Assembly: GCA_009760855.2 (NCBI GenBank)
Contig: WPIO01000007.1
Location: 6,356,501-6,420,500, forward strand
Length of the DNA: 64,000 nucleotides
Origin: Cristatella mucedo
Lineage: Eukaryota; Bryozoa; Phylactolaemata; Cristatellidae
Direction of reading: 5' to 3'
In this document: positions 51,918-64,000 of the stretch, in pieces
Layout of the letters: each line of letters begins with the position of its first letter
Numbering within the stretch: position 1 is the first letter of the stretch
The notes under the pieces: model-generated
What the model was told of the DNA's origin: nothing
Databases searched by the model: none
Seen by the model: the letters and a program-made list of their open reading frames with translations, nothing else
Made by a program: the position numbers and the translations under genes

Positions 51918-53665
51918 AACCAGCGGCATCATAGTTTCTTTTACGTGTGAAGTAGAAAGACATACGTAGGTAAGTTTATCCGTGCTTAGCAAATTCCGAC
52001 AAATTTGTTATAATGCGACATCTGCTATCGAGAGTCCAGATTTGAAGCCGATTTATCAAGTAGCCTTTCTTACGGGAGGTTATTCTTCAGACAAGAGCTG
52101 AAAACGATAATGCGCTCAAGCGAGGGATTATGGCAACGACATTACAGCCTGAATGGATTTAACAGGCAGTTGGCATACTTAAATACAAACAGCCATACTA
52201 ATAATCGAGATGCAAGTCCTACCCAGCTAACACATGTCCTTGGCACCAGGCTCAGTGTGCCAGTAGTCTGCTCTCTGCAGGGAAATCCGGGGTCAGATAT
52301 CGTCAATTATGAAGCACTCATTACCGATATCATCTGTCAAAATGGACGAATTGGTATGGCGTGGGCCACCGATCTCAAAATTTCAAACGACCAAACCCTG
52401 ACAGCAAGAGTTGTCCTTCCTTCCAGCTAGCATTACAACGTCCTTTTGGGTAGTTGTATTCATCTTCATGAATTTGATCATGGGTTCACGTGCATGACAA
52501 CATCGAGCCAGTCTCATCATATCACAGATATACGTGTGCCGCCTGCGCACACACACACACACACACACACACAAACCCACAAATACAAATATATACACCC
52601 ATACACACAACAACACACACACACACACACACAACTTTCACACACAAAAAATAACTGGCCTCTTCTTTAGACATATCTAGGATTGGCGCAAGGAGGCAGC
52701 TCAACCCTGACGTTGCTGAAAGAACATAATCATAGAAGGTTGCCGGGGACCTTGCAAGGCAGCAAACCGTTTGGCACACCAGCTGCCCGACACACAGCTG
52801 CAGACCAGTCCGAGGAGGTGCAACGGTCTGCTGTCTTCCCATAGACTTGTGCACCGAATGAATTGCTAAATATTGTTGAGACCGGTCACTTTTTTCATAC
52901 AAGCACCAGCAAAGTTTACGCACCTATTCGTAAAATCTCGAGTGACCAGCAACCGTGTTGAGCCAGTCGACCATAAATGTTCTTAGGTAACGAAGAGAAA
53001 CCCAAGTCCTGCTTACTAGAGGTTTTCTCATGCATAATAATTCGAACTGGGGAGATAAGATCTTTATCGCAGGATAGGAGACACGGTGGTACATTTTGTA
53101 TAATTCTTTCAATTGTAAAGCAGCAGCGATAGCACAAGAACAAACCTACAAAAGCTGGAAACTGGTATTGTTTGGTGATTATTACGGAATCAATATCTGT
53201 TGTCTCTGTAAAAGCTCTTTCCGAAGGCCCTGTCTACAATGCCTAATGCAAGCACTCGATGAGACATTCTGTAGAATTGTGTCATGTCCCTTACCAAAGG
53301 CAGCCGTCATAGTACTGTCAATGGTGGGCATACAAGGCTTATTTAGTGAGTGTTAAGATATATCTTAAGGCTGTATTATGAGCTAACGTAAATAGCCTGG
53401 CTTTTATTTTTCTCGTCGGCGGTAACAAAAAAGACAGCTGCATTTGCCCAACCTAGCTAACAATACAGGCTGCTCACTGGGCAAGCTAAGCACATTCTCT
53501 GCATGGCCTTTTAGAGTTGCAGTTCATCTGACAGACGGCCAAAAGCTCCACTTCACAGATCGCCAATCACCGAAGGTGTTCGTACATTGCAGTTCAGTAC
53601 GGCTTTTGAGCAATAGCACGGAAGCCACAGCATACCAAACTGAATATATCTTTCAGATGTAAATT
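51918..53665. other. Intergenic, no gene recognised; CA repeats at 52548-52632
   Basis: Open frames on both strands, for example minus 52924-53112 (LYKMYHRVSYPAIKILSPQF) and plus 53444-53662 (AWPFRVAVHLTDGQKLHFTD), have coding-like composition but no family or in-phase partner exon was found. Confidence 0.3.
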
Positions 53666-53712
53666 GTGTGTGTATATACTATGATATATATATATATATG
53701 TATATATATATA
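53666..53712. repeat. (TA)n microsatellite
   Basis: TATATATATATATATG and TATATATATATATA blocks. Confidence 0.9.
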
Positions 53713-55129
53713 ATGTTGATTTCCGAGAGAGGAAGAAGGTAAGAAAAATAAAGAAAGTAAGTGGCAGAGAGCAAGGAAAACAGCCAGCAGACACAGGCAG
53801 ACAGACATGTAGATAGACGACAAACGTTGCCTGCAAATGCAAGCTGATCAGCCAATGTGGCTCAGCGTCAATATTGAGGCGGGTGTTACACCAGCAGGCA
53901 CCCGTAAAGCCTAGCAAAAACATGACGTTAACTTGAGGCTCAAGTCCATGACTTATGAAAACGGGAATGAGCTACCTTCCTACCCTTTGCACACAATGCG
54001 AACGGTGGAAACGACATCAGCAGGTGAGGCTTTCGGTAACGTCGAGGACGAAAACACCCACGACGCGTAACAGATGGAGAGTCTAGGCCAGCGCAGCTCC
54101 CGCGGCACAATCTCGCGAGGCAAGTGTGAGACCAGAACGAGAACGGAGTTAAAAAGCTTGGTACGGCGGGGCCCGTCTGGCCTGATCCTACAGCCGCACC
54201 CAACCATAACCGGTAAACCCGACCTGGCAAAGTGTCGCTACTGCTTTGAACAGGAAGGCGTGAGATACGCGGCAGTCGCTCGACACCCTATCCGTACGCT
54301 TGGCTTAAGGCCCGGGACCAGAATCGCTGCACAGTCCCGGGCGTCCATCCCCGCCTGCACACATCACACGGTTGCATTCTATTTGCCCCTTAACTCCAAA
54401 TCCTGGCTGCAGCTACAGTTTCATGTTTCACGCATTCTTCGGCCCTTCTTCAGTATGATGGTCATTAACACAATAGTCAAGAAAATTTTGAGACGAACTT
54501 GTATCCGATCGTCGTCACGCCAGCGGCAGCTACACAGGTGAGGGCGTAACCCTCGCCTAGCCCGACAGTACAGCCGACCCGACTTATGACTGCTAGTTGA
54601 TACGAGACACGGAGAAGACGCGGCAACATACCTGCCATGAAAATCGAGAAAATAGTGCAGTGTAAATCCTTATTATCTTAGGCTATATCTATTGCGGCTG
54701 CTAGCAGCATTACAAGCTTGTCATGTCCCCGGTCGGACTCCTGTTTTCTTGTGGTGGGCGGTGAGCCAAATGCTTCCGGCGAGAGGCGGCTAACGAATAG
54801 ACTTCGGACGCCGACGTTCAGAATCGTCTGCTGCGTTCTCACGCACTTGATAAAGCGCATGAGCCTGGTCCCTAACGAATGGAACTTAACCTGGAGCTTA
54901 AACGAATAGAGGTTTGGACCCACCCACGGGGCTTTTTCAAAGTAGATTTATGCGTATGTTAATTTGATCAGTGAACAGGCAATCTTGGAAATCCTCGCGA
55001 GCTCGTTGTGACAAAGTATTATCTGCTAGGCAGCATAGGTGTAGTCGTAAAGCAAAGCTCTTTATCAACTTCATAGCTGCATGCAAGCTCTCCATAAAAC
55101 TTAACATGTGTATGCACCAAGAGTATATT
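53713..55129. other. Intergenic, GC-rich at about 53950-54400, no gene recognised
   Basis: The GC-rich part carries long overlapping frames on both strands, including a 155-codon plus frame (54074-54541) and a minus frame ending PADVVSTVRIVCKG before a donor-like GG|gtagga. None could be linked to a family or a second exon. Confidence 0.25.
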
Positions 55130-55365
55130 GTCAAATCTTATGCTTGCTGACACTGTGCATGCTGCCACTAACCACATTTGCATGCCGACCCTGTGCATGT
55201 CACCCCTAACCATATTATTCATTTCGTTTGTTTTTTCAAGCATGATTTTACTTACCATTCAATTGCATTTCACTTTACAGCAAATGTAAAGCGCCTAGAG
55301 AGAGATTAAGTTCTCTGAGGGTGCTTTATCAAGTGAATTATTATTATTATTATTATTAAATCACC
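55130..55365 (+). mobile_element. L2-A 3' UTR and tail, young, plus
   Basis: ATGCTTGCTGACACTGTGCA through AGAGAGATTAAGTTCTCTGA and (TTA)n, nearly identical to 3135-3353. Confidence 0.88.
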
Positions 55366-55844
55366 ATGCCTGGACAAAATATTGTCAAAGTACACTTAAC
55401 ACACGATTCACACAGGTACCCTCAACCAAACTCACGAGTGAGAAAGGTCTAGATGTAACAAATGTGTTTTGGAACGCGTGGCCGGCCTGCACACCTGAGC
55501 CGAACACCCAGCCACCGCCGTTTTGGGATCGATTGATGGCAATCAAGACTCGTGATTCTGCCTGCCCCTTGGGTACCGGGTGTCGTGGTTCTATCGTCGC
55601 ATTGTAAGACGTGTCGTCAAAGTTCCTTATAAGCGTTACAGCTGCTTCTGCTCAAGCCAACTGTCACCTGACCGTACCCATCCAGGTTCACACAGCTGCT
55701 GACTAATGTTTGCTTAGGTCTGAGATACCTATACTGCCGTATCAGTTCCGAACCAAGGTCACGACAGCAAAAAGCGCGTCGGTGTGCGCTTTGCTCAGGC
55801 TTTTCGGGTTTGGTGATTGAAACCCCAAAGAGTGCTTAAGTTTC
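55366..55844. other. Intergenic, no feature recognised
   Basis: No exon or repeat family recognised. Confidence 0.35.
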
Positions 55845-56215
55845 TCCTGCTCGTGCTCCGACTATCTATCTGAAATACTTCCTAATCTGACCTCCCGTCG
55901 CACCACCCGGTTATCTGATTCAAGTTGTACAGTAGTGCCTCTAAGCAGCCTCGAATCCTATCAGATCACGCTTACATTACAGTTCGTATGCTCTCGAAGC
56001 CCGTAGCTCACAATTGGCTGGCACCATGACATCTCTGATTCGAGAGATTAAATAAGTTCTTTGATGGCGCTATACAAATATATCATTATTATTATTTAAA
56101 CGCAGCTAAAAAATTACTTATTCATTACAGCATTAGCGTAATTTGTATGAATTGTTCTCCATGCACTTAGGCGTACTAAAACTGTGTATGCGATCACAAC
56201 CAATTATGTATGCAG
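55845..56215 (+). mobile_element. L2-type LINE fragment with a small tail insertion, plus
   Basis: CCGACTATCTATCTGAAATA to GTTCGTATGCTCTCGAAGCC is worn C-terminal coding sequence. At about 56033-56095 a short L2/SINE-1-like tail (AGAGATTAAATAAGTTCTTT...(TTA)n) intervenes. The coding and UTR sequence then continues with AAACGCAGCTAAAAAATTAC. Confidence 0.6.
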
Positions 56216-56575
56216 GTTTGCGTTCCAGCAAATACTTATGTGCCCAAGTAGGATTCATTGGCCCGGGGCGGCTGTAATTATATACTGGGAGAGGGGGGGG
56301 GTCACCAGGCCAAGCAGGCACGTTGACTTTTGGCAGGAGGAGCAATGACGCCAATATACTTCGGTAATCGATTAGAAAAACTCGTCTGGTCTGCATGTGA
56401 GCGAAGTCGCTCATTACGATCCGAAAGGATCATCATCCGAAAAGACGGAAAGACGTTGGTGTTTGTGTGTGTGGCCGGTGGCTAGCCTGCTATAGATTGC
56501 CATTCTGACTGTCTCTCCCAGACGACCGAGTCAAATGCGAGCCCTCGGCATCTTACTTATGTCACATCTCCGATA
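56216..56575. other. Intergenic, no feature recognised
   Basis: A G run lies at about 56293-56300; no exon recognised. Confidence 0.35.
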
Positions 56576-57008
56576 ATAGTGATCAAATCACTTCAAATCC
56601 TTTGGAGACCATGCATTTAGCTCGTACTCTCCTAAAGCCTGGAACTCACTCCCGACTTCCGTCACGACATCCCCTGACTGAAACGCCGCTCCAGGCACAA
56701 TTAATTAGGAAAAAAGTCATACCACATTTAAAAAGAAATTAAAAACGCGCCTATTTAGGACAGCATTTAGTTGGTCTCTGTGATTCGTTCTTTATGTGCT
56801 TACACGTGCTGACACTGTGCATGCTGCCACTAACCACACTTGTATTCTGACCCTGTGCGTGTCACCCTTCATAATGTTACTCATGTTGTCTATCAAGCTA
56901 GATACCAATCGCCGTTCAATCGCGTTTCCCTTTGCAGCAACTGTAAAGCGTCTTGAAAGAGATTGAGTACTGTGAGGGCGTATTATCAAGTGCATTTTTA
57001 TTATTATA
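56576..57008 (+). mobile_element. L2-A-like 3' end with an internal insertion, plus
   Basis: CACTTCAAATCCTTTGGAGA, AAAGCCTGGAACTCACTCCC, then about 40 bp of foreign sequence after CCCTGACTG, then ACCACATTTAAAAAGAAATT, UTR and a TTTTTATTATTATATTAT tail. Confidence 0.75.
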
Positions 57009-58134
57009 TTATCAACTTGAAATTTGAAATGTATGGTTTTTGAACTTACACATCATTCCAGCCATCTCTGGCGTGAGCTACGCGCATACATACTTGGTAC
57101 TTAACTCTCTTATTTAATATCGTTTACCCAAAAATGTTCACGGGCACATACCAGTTACTGCTTTATAAACATCCGGTCATCTACAAATTTCGCAAGTTTA
57201 CAGCTGAAAAAGAATGTATTAGGGCGCGGTGATCCGGCTTGCTGGGGCTCCGGTCACTTGGATCGACTCGTGTTAACAGCTAATTTTAGGGTCAAACTAG
57301 CTTGGTGCGCAGAAATCACGATAGTAACACTAAATATTCTGCTTTCGTCCGCACACCGAGCCCGCGCGAACCCCTTCCAATATGCTTTGGTGCCTGCGGC
57401 TACGGTGCCAAATGCTACGTCAAGCGTGCAAGGAATTTATAGGAACACGCAAGGAATTTATAACTGCGCCGCGCTAACGAAGGAATAACGCTGGCGTCAC
57501 TTTACAGGTGTACATTTCGCAATCGTTCCCAACCAGTTCTTAGGAGAGCTCGCAAAAAGGCTGCTGGCGACAAGTGCGATATAAATTCGAAAGCTTATAG
57601 CCTAAACAGAGCCAACAGATAGCGAAAAGATTGTATAAAACCGAAAAGATCAATCACAATGCACAACTATGTGATTCAAGGCCGGCGGGCCGCGGTCTGT
57701 TAGCTACCGCATGCGCACTGATTGGCCCCTGTGTGCCCACTGAAAGTCACTCAGGCGTTGGGTGCGCTATAGATTAAACAATGCTCTTCCAACTAAGTAC
57801 GTATGCAGGCAGAAACCCCGAAGCTGGTTCGCAGGAACGTATATTTTCGCGCGCGCCTGCAGCGCTCCCCCAGACACAACTCTCTTCCAGGTTGGCGTTC
57901 CCTCTCTTCCCCCACTCCCTCCCAGCCACAACTCATTCCGTGAGTTGGCGGGAAGACAAAGCCGGCCTGTGGATAAACCAAAGCCGCCAGACTACAGCTG
58001 GGCACCGGCCTGTCCCTAGGCCACAGCCACCAGCTGTTAGACCCTGGGGTGGTTTAGGGCACTACCCGTCTGACTGCACTGGCAGTGGGCCGGCGTTCCC
58101 GCCGATCTGAATCATGCACAGAGAAACACAAACT
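57009..58134. other. Intergenic DNA upstream of MLH1, no gene recognised
   Basis: A short tandem duplication at about 57430-57463 (CAAGGAATTTATA twice, period 21). A GC-rich section at 57800-58080 is open in two plus frames without known motifs. Confidence 0.3.
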
Positions 58135-58225
58135 ACAAGCGCTACAGAGAATTCTCCTTCTTAAAACCCACTTAGTTCGCGTGGCTTTTGCGGAGCTACT
58201 GACGGCGATACATAACAAAACGTTA
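58135..58225 (+). mobile_element. LINE-B 3' tail, plus
   Basis: GAGAATTCTCCTTCTTAAAA, CCCACTTAGTTCGCGTGGCT and CGGCGATACATAAC match the LINE-B tail at about four fifths identity by eye. Confidence 0.55.
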
Positions 58226-61217
<2,992 letters not shown>

Positions 61218-61397
61218 GTAAGTTCTCTCTCTCTCTCTCTCTTCTCTCCTCACTTCTATTCTTTATCCTCTCTATTGCCCTTTCTCTCTCTGCATCACCC
61301 CTTCTCACACTCTTCTCTCCCATGTGTGTTCCCCCTCTCCCAGTCTCTCGTCCTTTCTATGTTCTATTTGTCTATCTATCTTGGTATTATGAAATTC
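61218..61397. repeat. CT-rich intron start after MLH1 exon 3
   Basis: (TC)n at 61224-61242 grades into a 150-bp pyrimidine-rich stretch. No MLH1 exon 5 equivalent follows. Confidence 0.7.
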
Positions 61398-61505
61398 CAT
61401 AGCTAAGCAAGCCCGAATTTTTGCAATGTTATCTAGCCGTGAGTTAGCAGAGTTGACCATGTAGCTGATGCAGTCACCTAATGAGAGGTTTTTTTGGAAG
61501 CAGAA
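61398..61505 (-). mobile_element. L2-type LINE coding fragment, minus
   Basis: Reverse complement reads ATTAGGTGACTGCATCAGCT, then a block ending AACATTGCAAAAATTCGGGC, the segment before and including AKIRACL in L2-A. Confidence 0.6.
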
Positions 61506-61679
61506 AACTCTTTTCCGTGTTTTAGAAGATATGTTGGCCCAGCCTATTTTATGGCTTAGGCTGTCTAGCTTCTTAGTGCCAGTAGGGTTTGCATAACTAT
61601 ACAGTTTATATAATCGTCATACAATTCGGGAAAACTTGCTACCATCAATATGCAAATGTCAGTAATACAGGTGTTGCAA

Positions 61680-61745
<66 letters not shown>
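61680..61745. repeat. (GT)n microsatellite
   Basis: About 66 bp of pure GT. Confidence 0.97.
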
Positions 61746-61749
<4 letters not shown>

Positions 61750-61759
61750 CTTGCTAAAT

Positions 61760-61985
61760 AGCAAACGACTTTCGAGCACTCGTTCTTAACAGACTGACCA
61801 AAGTGTAATCATCATCTCGCGCGCAGACGTTATCGCTAACAGAAATTTTGTCTTCACCACAACAGGAACACCATGCTCCGATTTGCTTGCTAGCGTCGGG
61901 GTGCAATGCCAAGTACCAGCCGGCAAACGCAGACGGCTGCTCGGCCATTCGCTAGGGTGGGTAGTAGTTGTAGAAGCAATCACTA
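61760..61985 (-). repeat. Unnamed dispersed repeat, related to 49495-49818
   Basis: Minus strand CGGAGCATGGTGTTCCTG, TTCTGTTAGCGATAACGTCT and GTGCTCGAAAGTCGTTTGCT line up with 49697-49812 on the plus strand. A 64-codon minus frame (AEQPSAFAGWYLALHPDASK) crosses it. Confidence 0.6.
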
Positions 61986-61991
61986 CACAGG

Positions 61992-62100
61992 CTTATGATA
62001 ATAATAATAAAAATACACTTGGTATAGCACCCTCAGAGAACTCCATCTCTTTCTAGGCACTTTACATTTGCTGCAAATGAAGCACAATCGAATGCTTTGA
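61992..62100 (-). mobile_element. L2-type 3' tail, minus
   Basis: ATAATAATAATAAAAATACA, CCCTCAGAGAACTCCATCTC, TTTCTAGGCACTTTACATTT: only the last 110 bp. Confidence 0.75.
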
Positions 62101-62878
62101 GAGAGGCTTGAGAGGGTTGGACATGCGGTAAGGAAGAGAGATCAAAGCACAGTGTAGTGTATGATCTGCATAAAGTGAAAGCCTAAATTGTACACGACGA
62201 TTTCAAGAGCGGTATTTCTTCTTGACCTCGATAGTTGAATACATGATCTCTGACGTTATCATTGTCCTGGCTGTGGCATAGCCAACTGTTGAGCTCCCTG
62301 AATGTAGCTTTCGACTAGCTTAGCATATTCTGTCGTCGTCCTCACTTATGTACCTCTTTGACTGACAGCTGCCTAGACTTAGTGCCTTGGCAGCTGTAAT
62401 GCTTCGAAGGTTGTCTGTCGTGCTGTTTCAATGGAAGTGGCTTCCGGGTTGTCTACCGTTTGTCGTGCTTCATTCTCATAGCTCGGGTTTCTTTTAAGTC
62501 TTTTTAGGGTATTGAGTAATGCATCAATGTTCCACCATCGTAGCCTCGGGTCTTCTAGCATTACTGAAATTAGATTTTAATTATGCTTGTGCCTATCTGT
62601 ATTTGGTTTTTTAAAGTTATCTTTTAGTATATTAGCAAAAGTTTCCTTTTGTGGGCCTGCTTGCCTTGTCTTAGTACCACGTGCCTGTTACGCCCGGTTC
62701 TTCCTCCTATTAGATAAGGGCGTACCATGGAACCAAGATAACCGTGTAGTGCTTAGCAAGTTATGACATGGGAGCTGACGGAAAAGAGTGACTACAAGGT
62801 GGTCAAGGCTCGTGTTTTCTTCATCCGCTGTCACTTGGTCTGCCTATGTTTCGACATGATGACGTTATGCCTTTTTTG
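62101..62878. other. MLH1 intron 3, mostly unrecognised; antisense frame at 62379-62575
   Basis: A minus frame reads MLEDPRLRWWNIDALLNTLK, RLKRNPSYENEARQTVDNPE and ends with TAA near 62379. It is preceded by an acceptor-like TCTAATTTCAG. The composition looks coding but no family is recognised. Confidence 0.35.
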
Positions 62879-62886
62879 CACACACA

Positions 62887-62936
<50 letters not shown>

Positions 62937-62966
62937 CTCTCTCTCTCTCTCACTCTCTCTCTCTAT
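62879..62966. repeat. (CA)n-(CT)n compound microsatellite
   Basis: About 54 bp of CA followed by about 35 bp of CT repeats. Confidence 0.97.
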
Positions 62967-63019
62967 TAGCAGCTGTTTGGCTGCTTGCTACTTGCCGTTA
63001 GCTCATGGTCTACCTTGTG

Positions 63020-63098
63020 CCCCTATTCACCGCTCCTTCACCCCTTCCTCGCCCCTATTCACTGCTCATTCACCCCTTCCTTACCCCTATTCACCGCT
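63020..63098. repeat. 32-bp minisatellite, about 2.5 units
   Basis: Units beginning CCCCTATTCACCGCTCCTTC start at 63020, 63052 and 63084 with a few substitutions. Confidence 0.85.
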
Positions 63099-63639
63099 TT
63101 GCTTCATTCATTTGTGCTACCGTTGCTGTTTGTACGTGTTGTCTCTAAATCTGTTCTTTCCTGTCAGGTGATAGCCGTCAGCACATCTTCGATCTCTGCT
63201 GCCGTCTATCCGATCTCTAGCTTTTCTCTACACTTGGCTGCTGGCTTGACTATTTCTTCATTTGGATTTGAAATCTAGTCCTCCGGACTCGACTTCCTCA
63301 ATTTGATGCGTGCCCTTTGCAGCACACTGGTCTCGGTTTTGGGGGCAGTCGTTGCTGTTCGTGAGTGGGGATTCTTCTCGAGCTCGCACAGCCGTCTGCA
63401 AGTGCCCTGCAAATTTTCGTGCCCTGTAAGCGTAGCCGAGTGCGCAGACATCGCCTTCTCGGAATCTTCTTCACTACGACGACCGTCGTCAAGCAGGCTC
63501 TAGTCCAGCAGGCCGTTCGACTTGAGAGTCTGGCCGATGCTGCATGCAGACGCATGTGAAAATATTGTTCGCCTGTGCACTGTTCTTCAACTGTTCTTTG
63601 TATTGAATATTTATCATGTATCCAAGCATCAATATGTAT
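63099..63639. other. MLH1 intron 3, no feature recognised
   Basis: A GC-richer section at 63300-63560 is open in several frames, none convincing. Confidence 0.3.
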
Positions 63640-63885
63640 CTCATCGTTTAGTGGGTCTATGTGATTCGTCTACTGTGTGCTCATGCGTGCTGACACTGCG
63701 AATGCTGCCACTAACCTTATTTGCATGCTGACCCTGTGCATGTCACCTCTAACCTTGTTATGCTTGTTGTCATTGAGCATGCTACCACTAACCATTCGAA
63801 CATGCTTCCTTTATAGCAAATGTAAAGAGCCTAGAAAGAGATTGAGTTTTCGGAGGTCTCTCTAAAAATGTATTATTATTATTAT
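63640..63885 (+). mobile_element. L2-type 3' UTR and tail, plus
   Basis: TTTAGTGGGTCTATGTGATT, GTGCTGACACTGCGAATGCT, GCTGACCCTGTGCATGTCAC, AGAGATTGAGTTTTCGGAGG and (TTA)n. Confidence 0.82.
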
Positions 63886-63934
63886 AATTAGCTATGTATC
63901 AAGCAGTTTATGCCTTGGCAATTTGCTTGATGTC

Positions 63935-64000
63935 TCCTTTGTTGCCCACTAAAAACGGTGGTGATAGCCGTTAAGGCTCTTCTGCCGTTATACAGATGAG
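63935..64000 (+). repeat. SINE-2 3' part, plus, cut by the window end
   Basis: GTGGTGATAGCCGTTAAGGC, TCTTCTGCCGTTATACAGAT; the rest lies beyond 64000. Confidence 0.75.

Noticed and set aside
53924-54230. Two-exon mitochondrial-type gene joining a minus frame at 54207-53977 to one at 53150-52924
   Set aside because: The only good donor and acceptor give incompatible phases: the joined frame hits a stop within a dozen codons.
57762-58110. Two overlapping proline-rich plus frames before MLH1
   Set aside because: They share a GC-rich stretch in two registers, with no splice context or motif.
61218-64000. Search for the next MLH1 exon (equivalent of human exon 5)
   Set aside because: No segment resembling the expected SY-DGK-type sequence with splice sites was found before the window end.

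Overview
This is animal nuclear DNA, most likely from an invertebrate. Protein-coding sequence is thin and split into short exons with GT-AG introns of 0.1 to 8 kb. Most of the remainder is decayed non-LTR retrotransposons, tRNA-derived SINEs, Tc1/mariner remnants, a pogo/Tigger-like MITE and microsatellites. I see no bacterial-style operons, no CRISPR array and no functional tRNA or rRNA gene. I cannot name the species or phylum from the sequence alone.

Three spliced genes are supported. (1) A complete seven-exon ACSF3 gene (mitochondrial malonyl-CoA synthetase) lies on the minus strand from 51121 (ATG) to 32348 (stop). Its exons join in phase into a 577-residue protein with every adenylate-forming motif. 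(2) The first three coding exons of MLH1 (DNA mismatch repair MutL homologue) lie on the plus strand, 58518-61217, and the gene runs off the right edge. Its third exon covers what I recall as exons 3 and 4 of human MLH1. (3) Three internal exons of a lysine/glutamate-rich, probably nuclear protein that I do not recognise lie on the minus strand, 10028-19041. ACSF3 and MLH1 are divergently arranged about 7.4 kb apart.

The repeats fall into clear families. 'L2-A' is an L2/CR1-group LINE ending in a (TTA)n tail, with several near-identical copies (2545, 22938, 42868, 55130) and many older ones. 'LINE-B' is a second LINE of the same broad group, best seen on the minus strand at 13846-15440 with an intact YADD motif, ending in a different tail. 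'SINE-1' has a tRNA-like head and a 3' end resembling that of L2-A. 'SINE-2' has another tRNA-like head and a different tail. They are heavily nested: at 45130-47650 an L2-type LINE carries a LINE-B insertion, which itself carries one SINE-1 and a SINE-2 dimer, all inside ACSF3 intron 2.

Layout: 1-10 kb, old repeats, a perfect 21-bp hairpin and a Tc1 relic; 10-19 kb, the unrecognised nuclear-type gene with LINEs in its introns; 19-32 kb, a MITE, LINE copies and a GC-rich patch with weak exon candidates; 32-51 kb, ACSF3; 51-58 kb, mostly unrecognised intergenic DNA; 58.5-64 kb, the 5' part of MLH1, whose introns hold two unexplained antisense ORF tracts. The nearest thing to an undescribed system is the L2-A/SINE-1 partnership with its nesting history; no new multi-gene pathway is visible.
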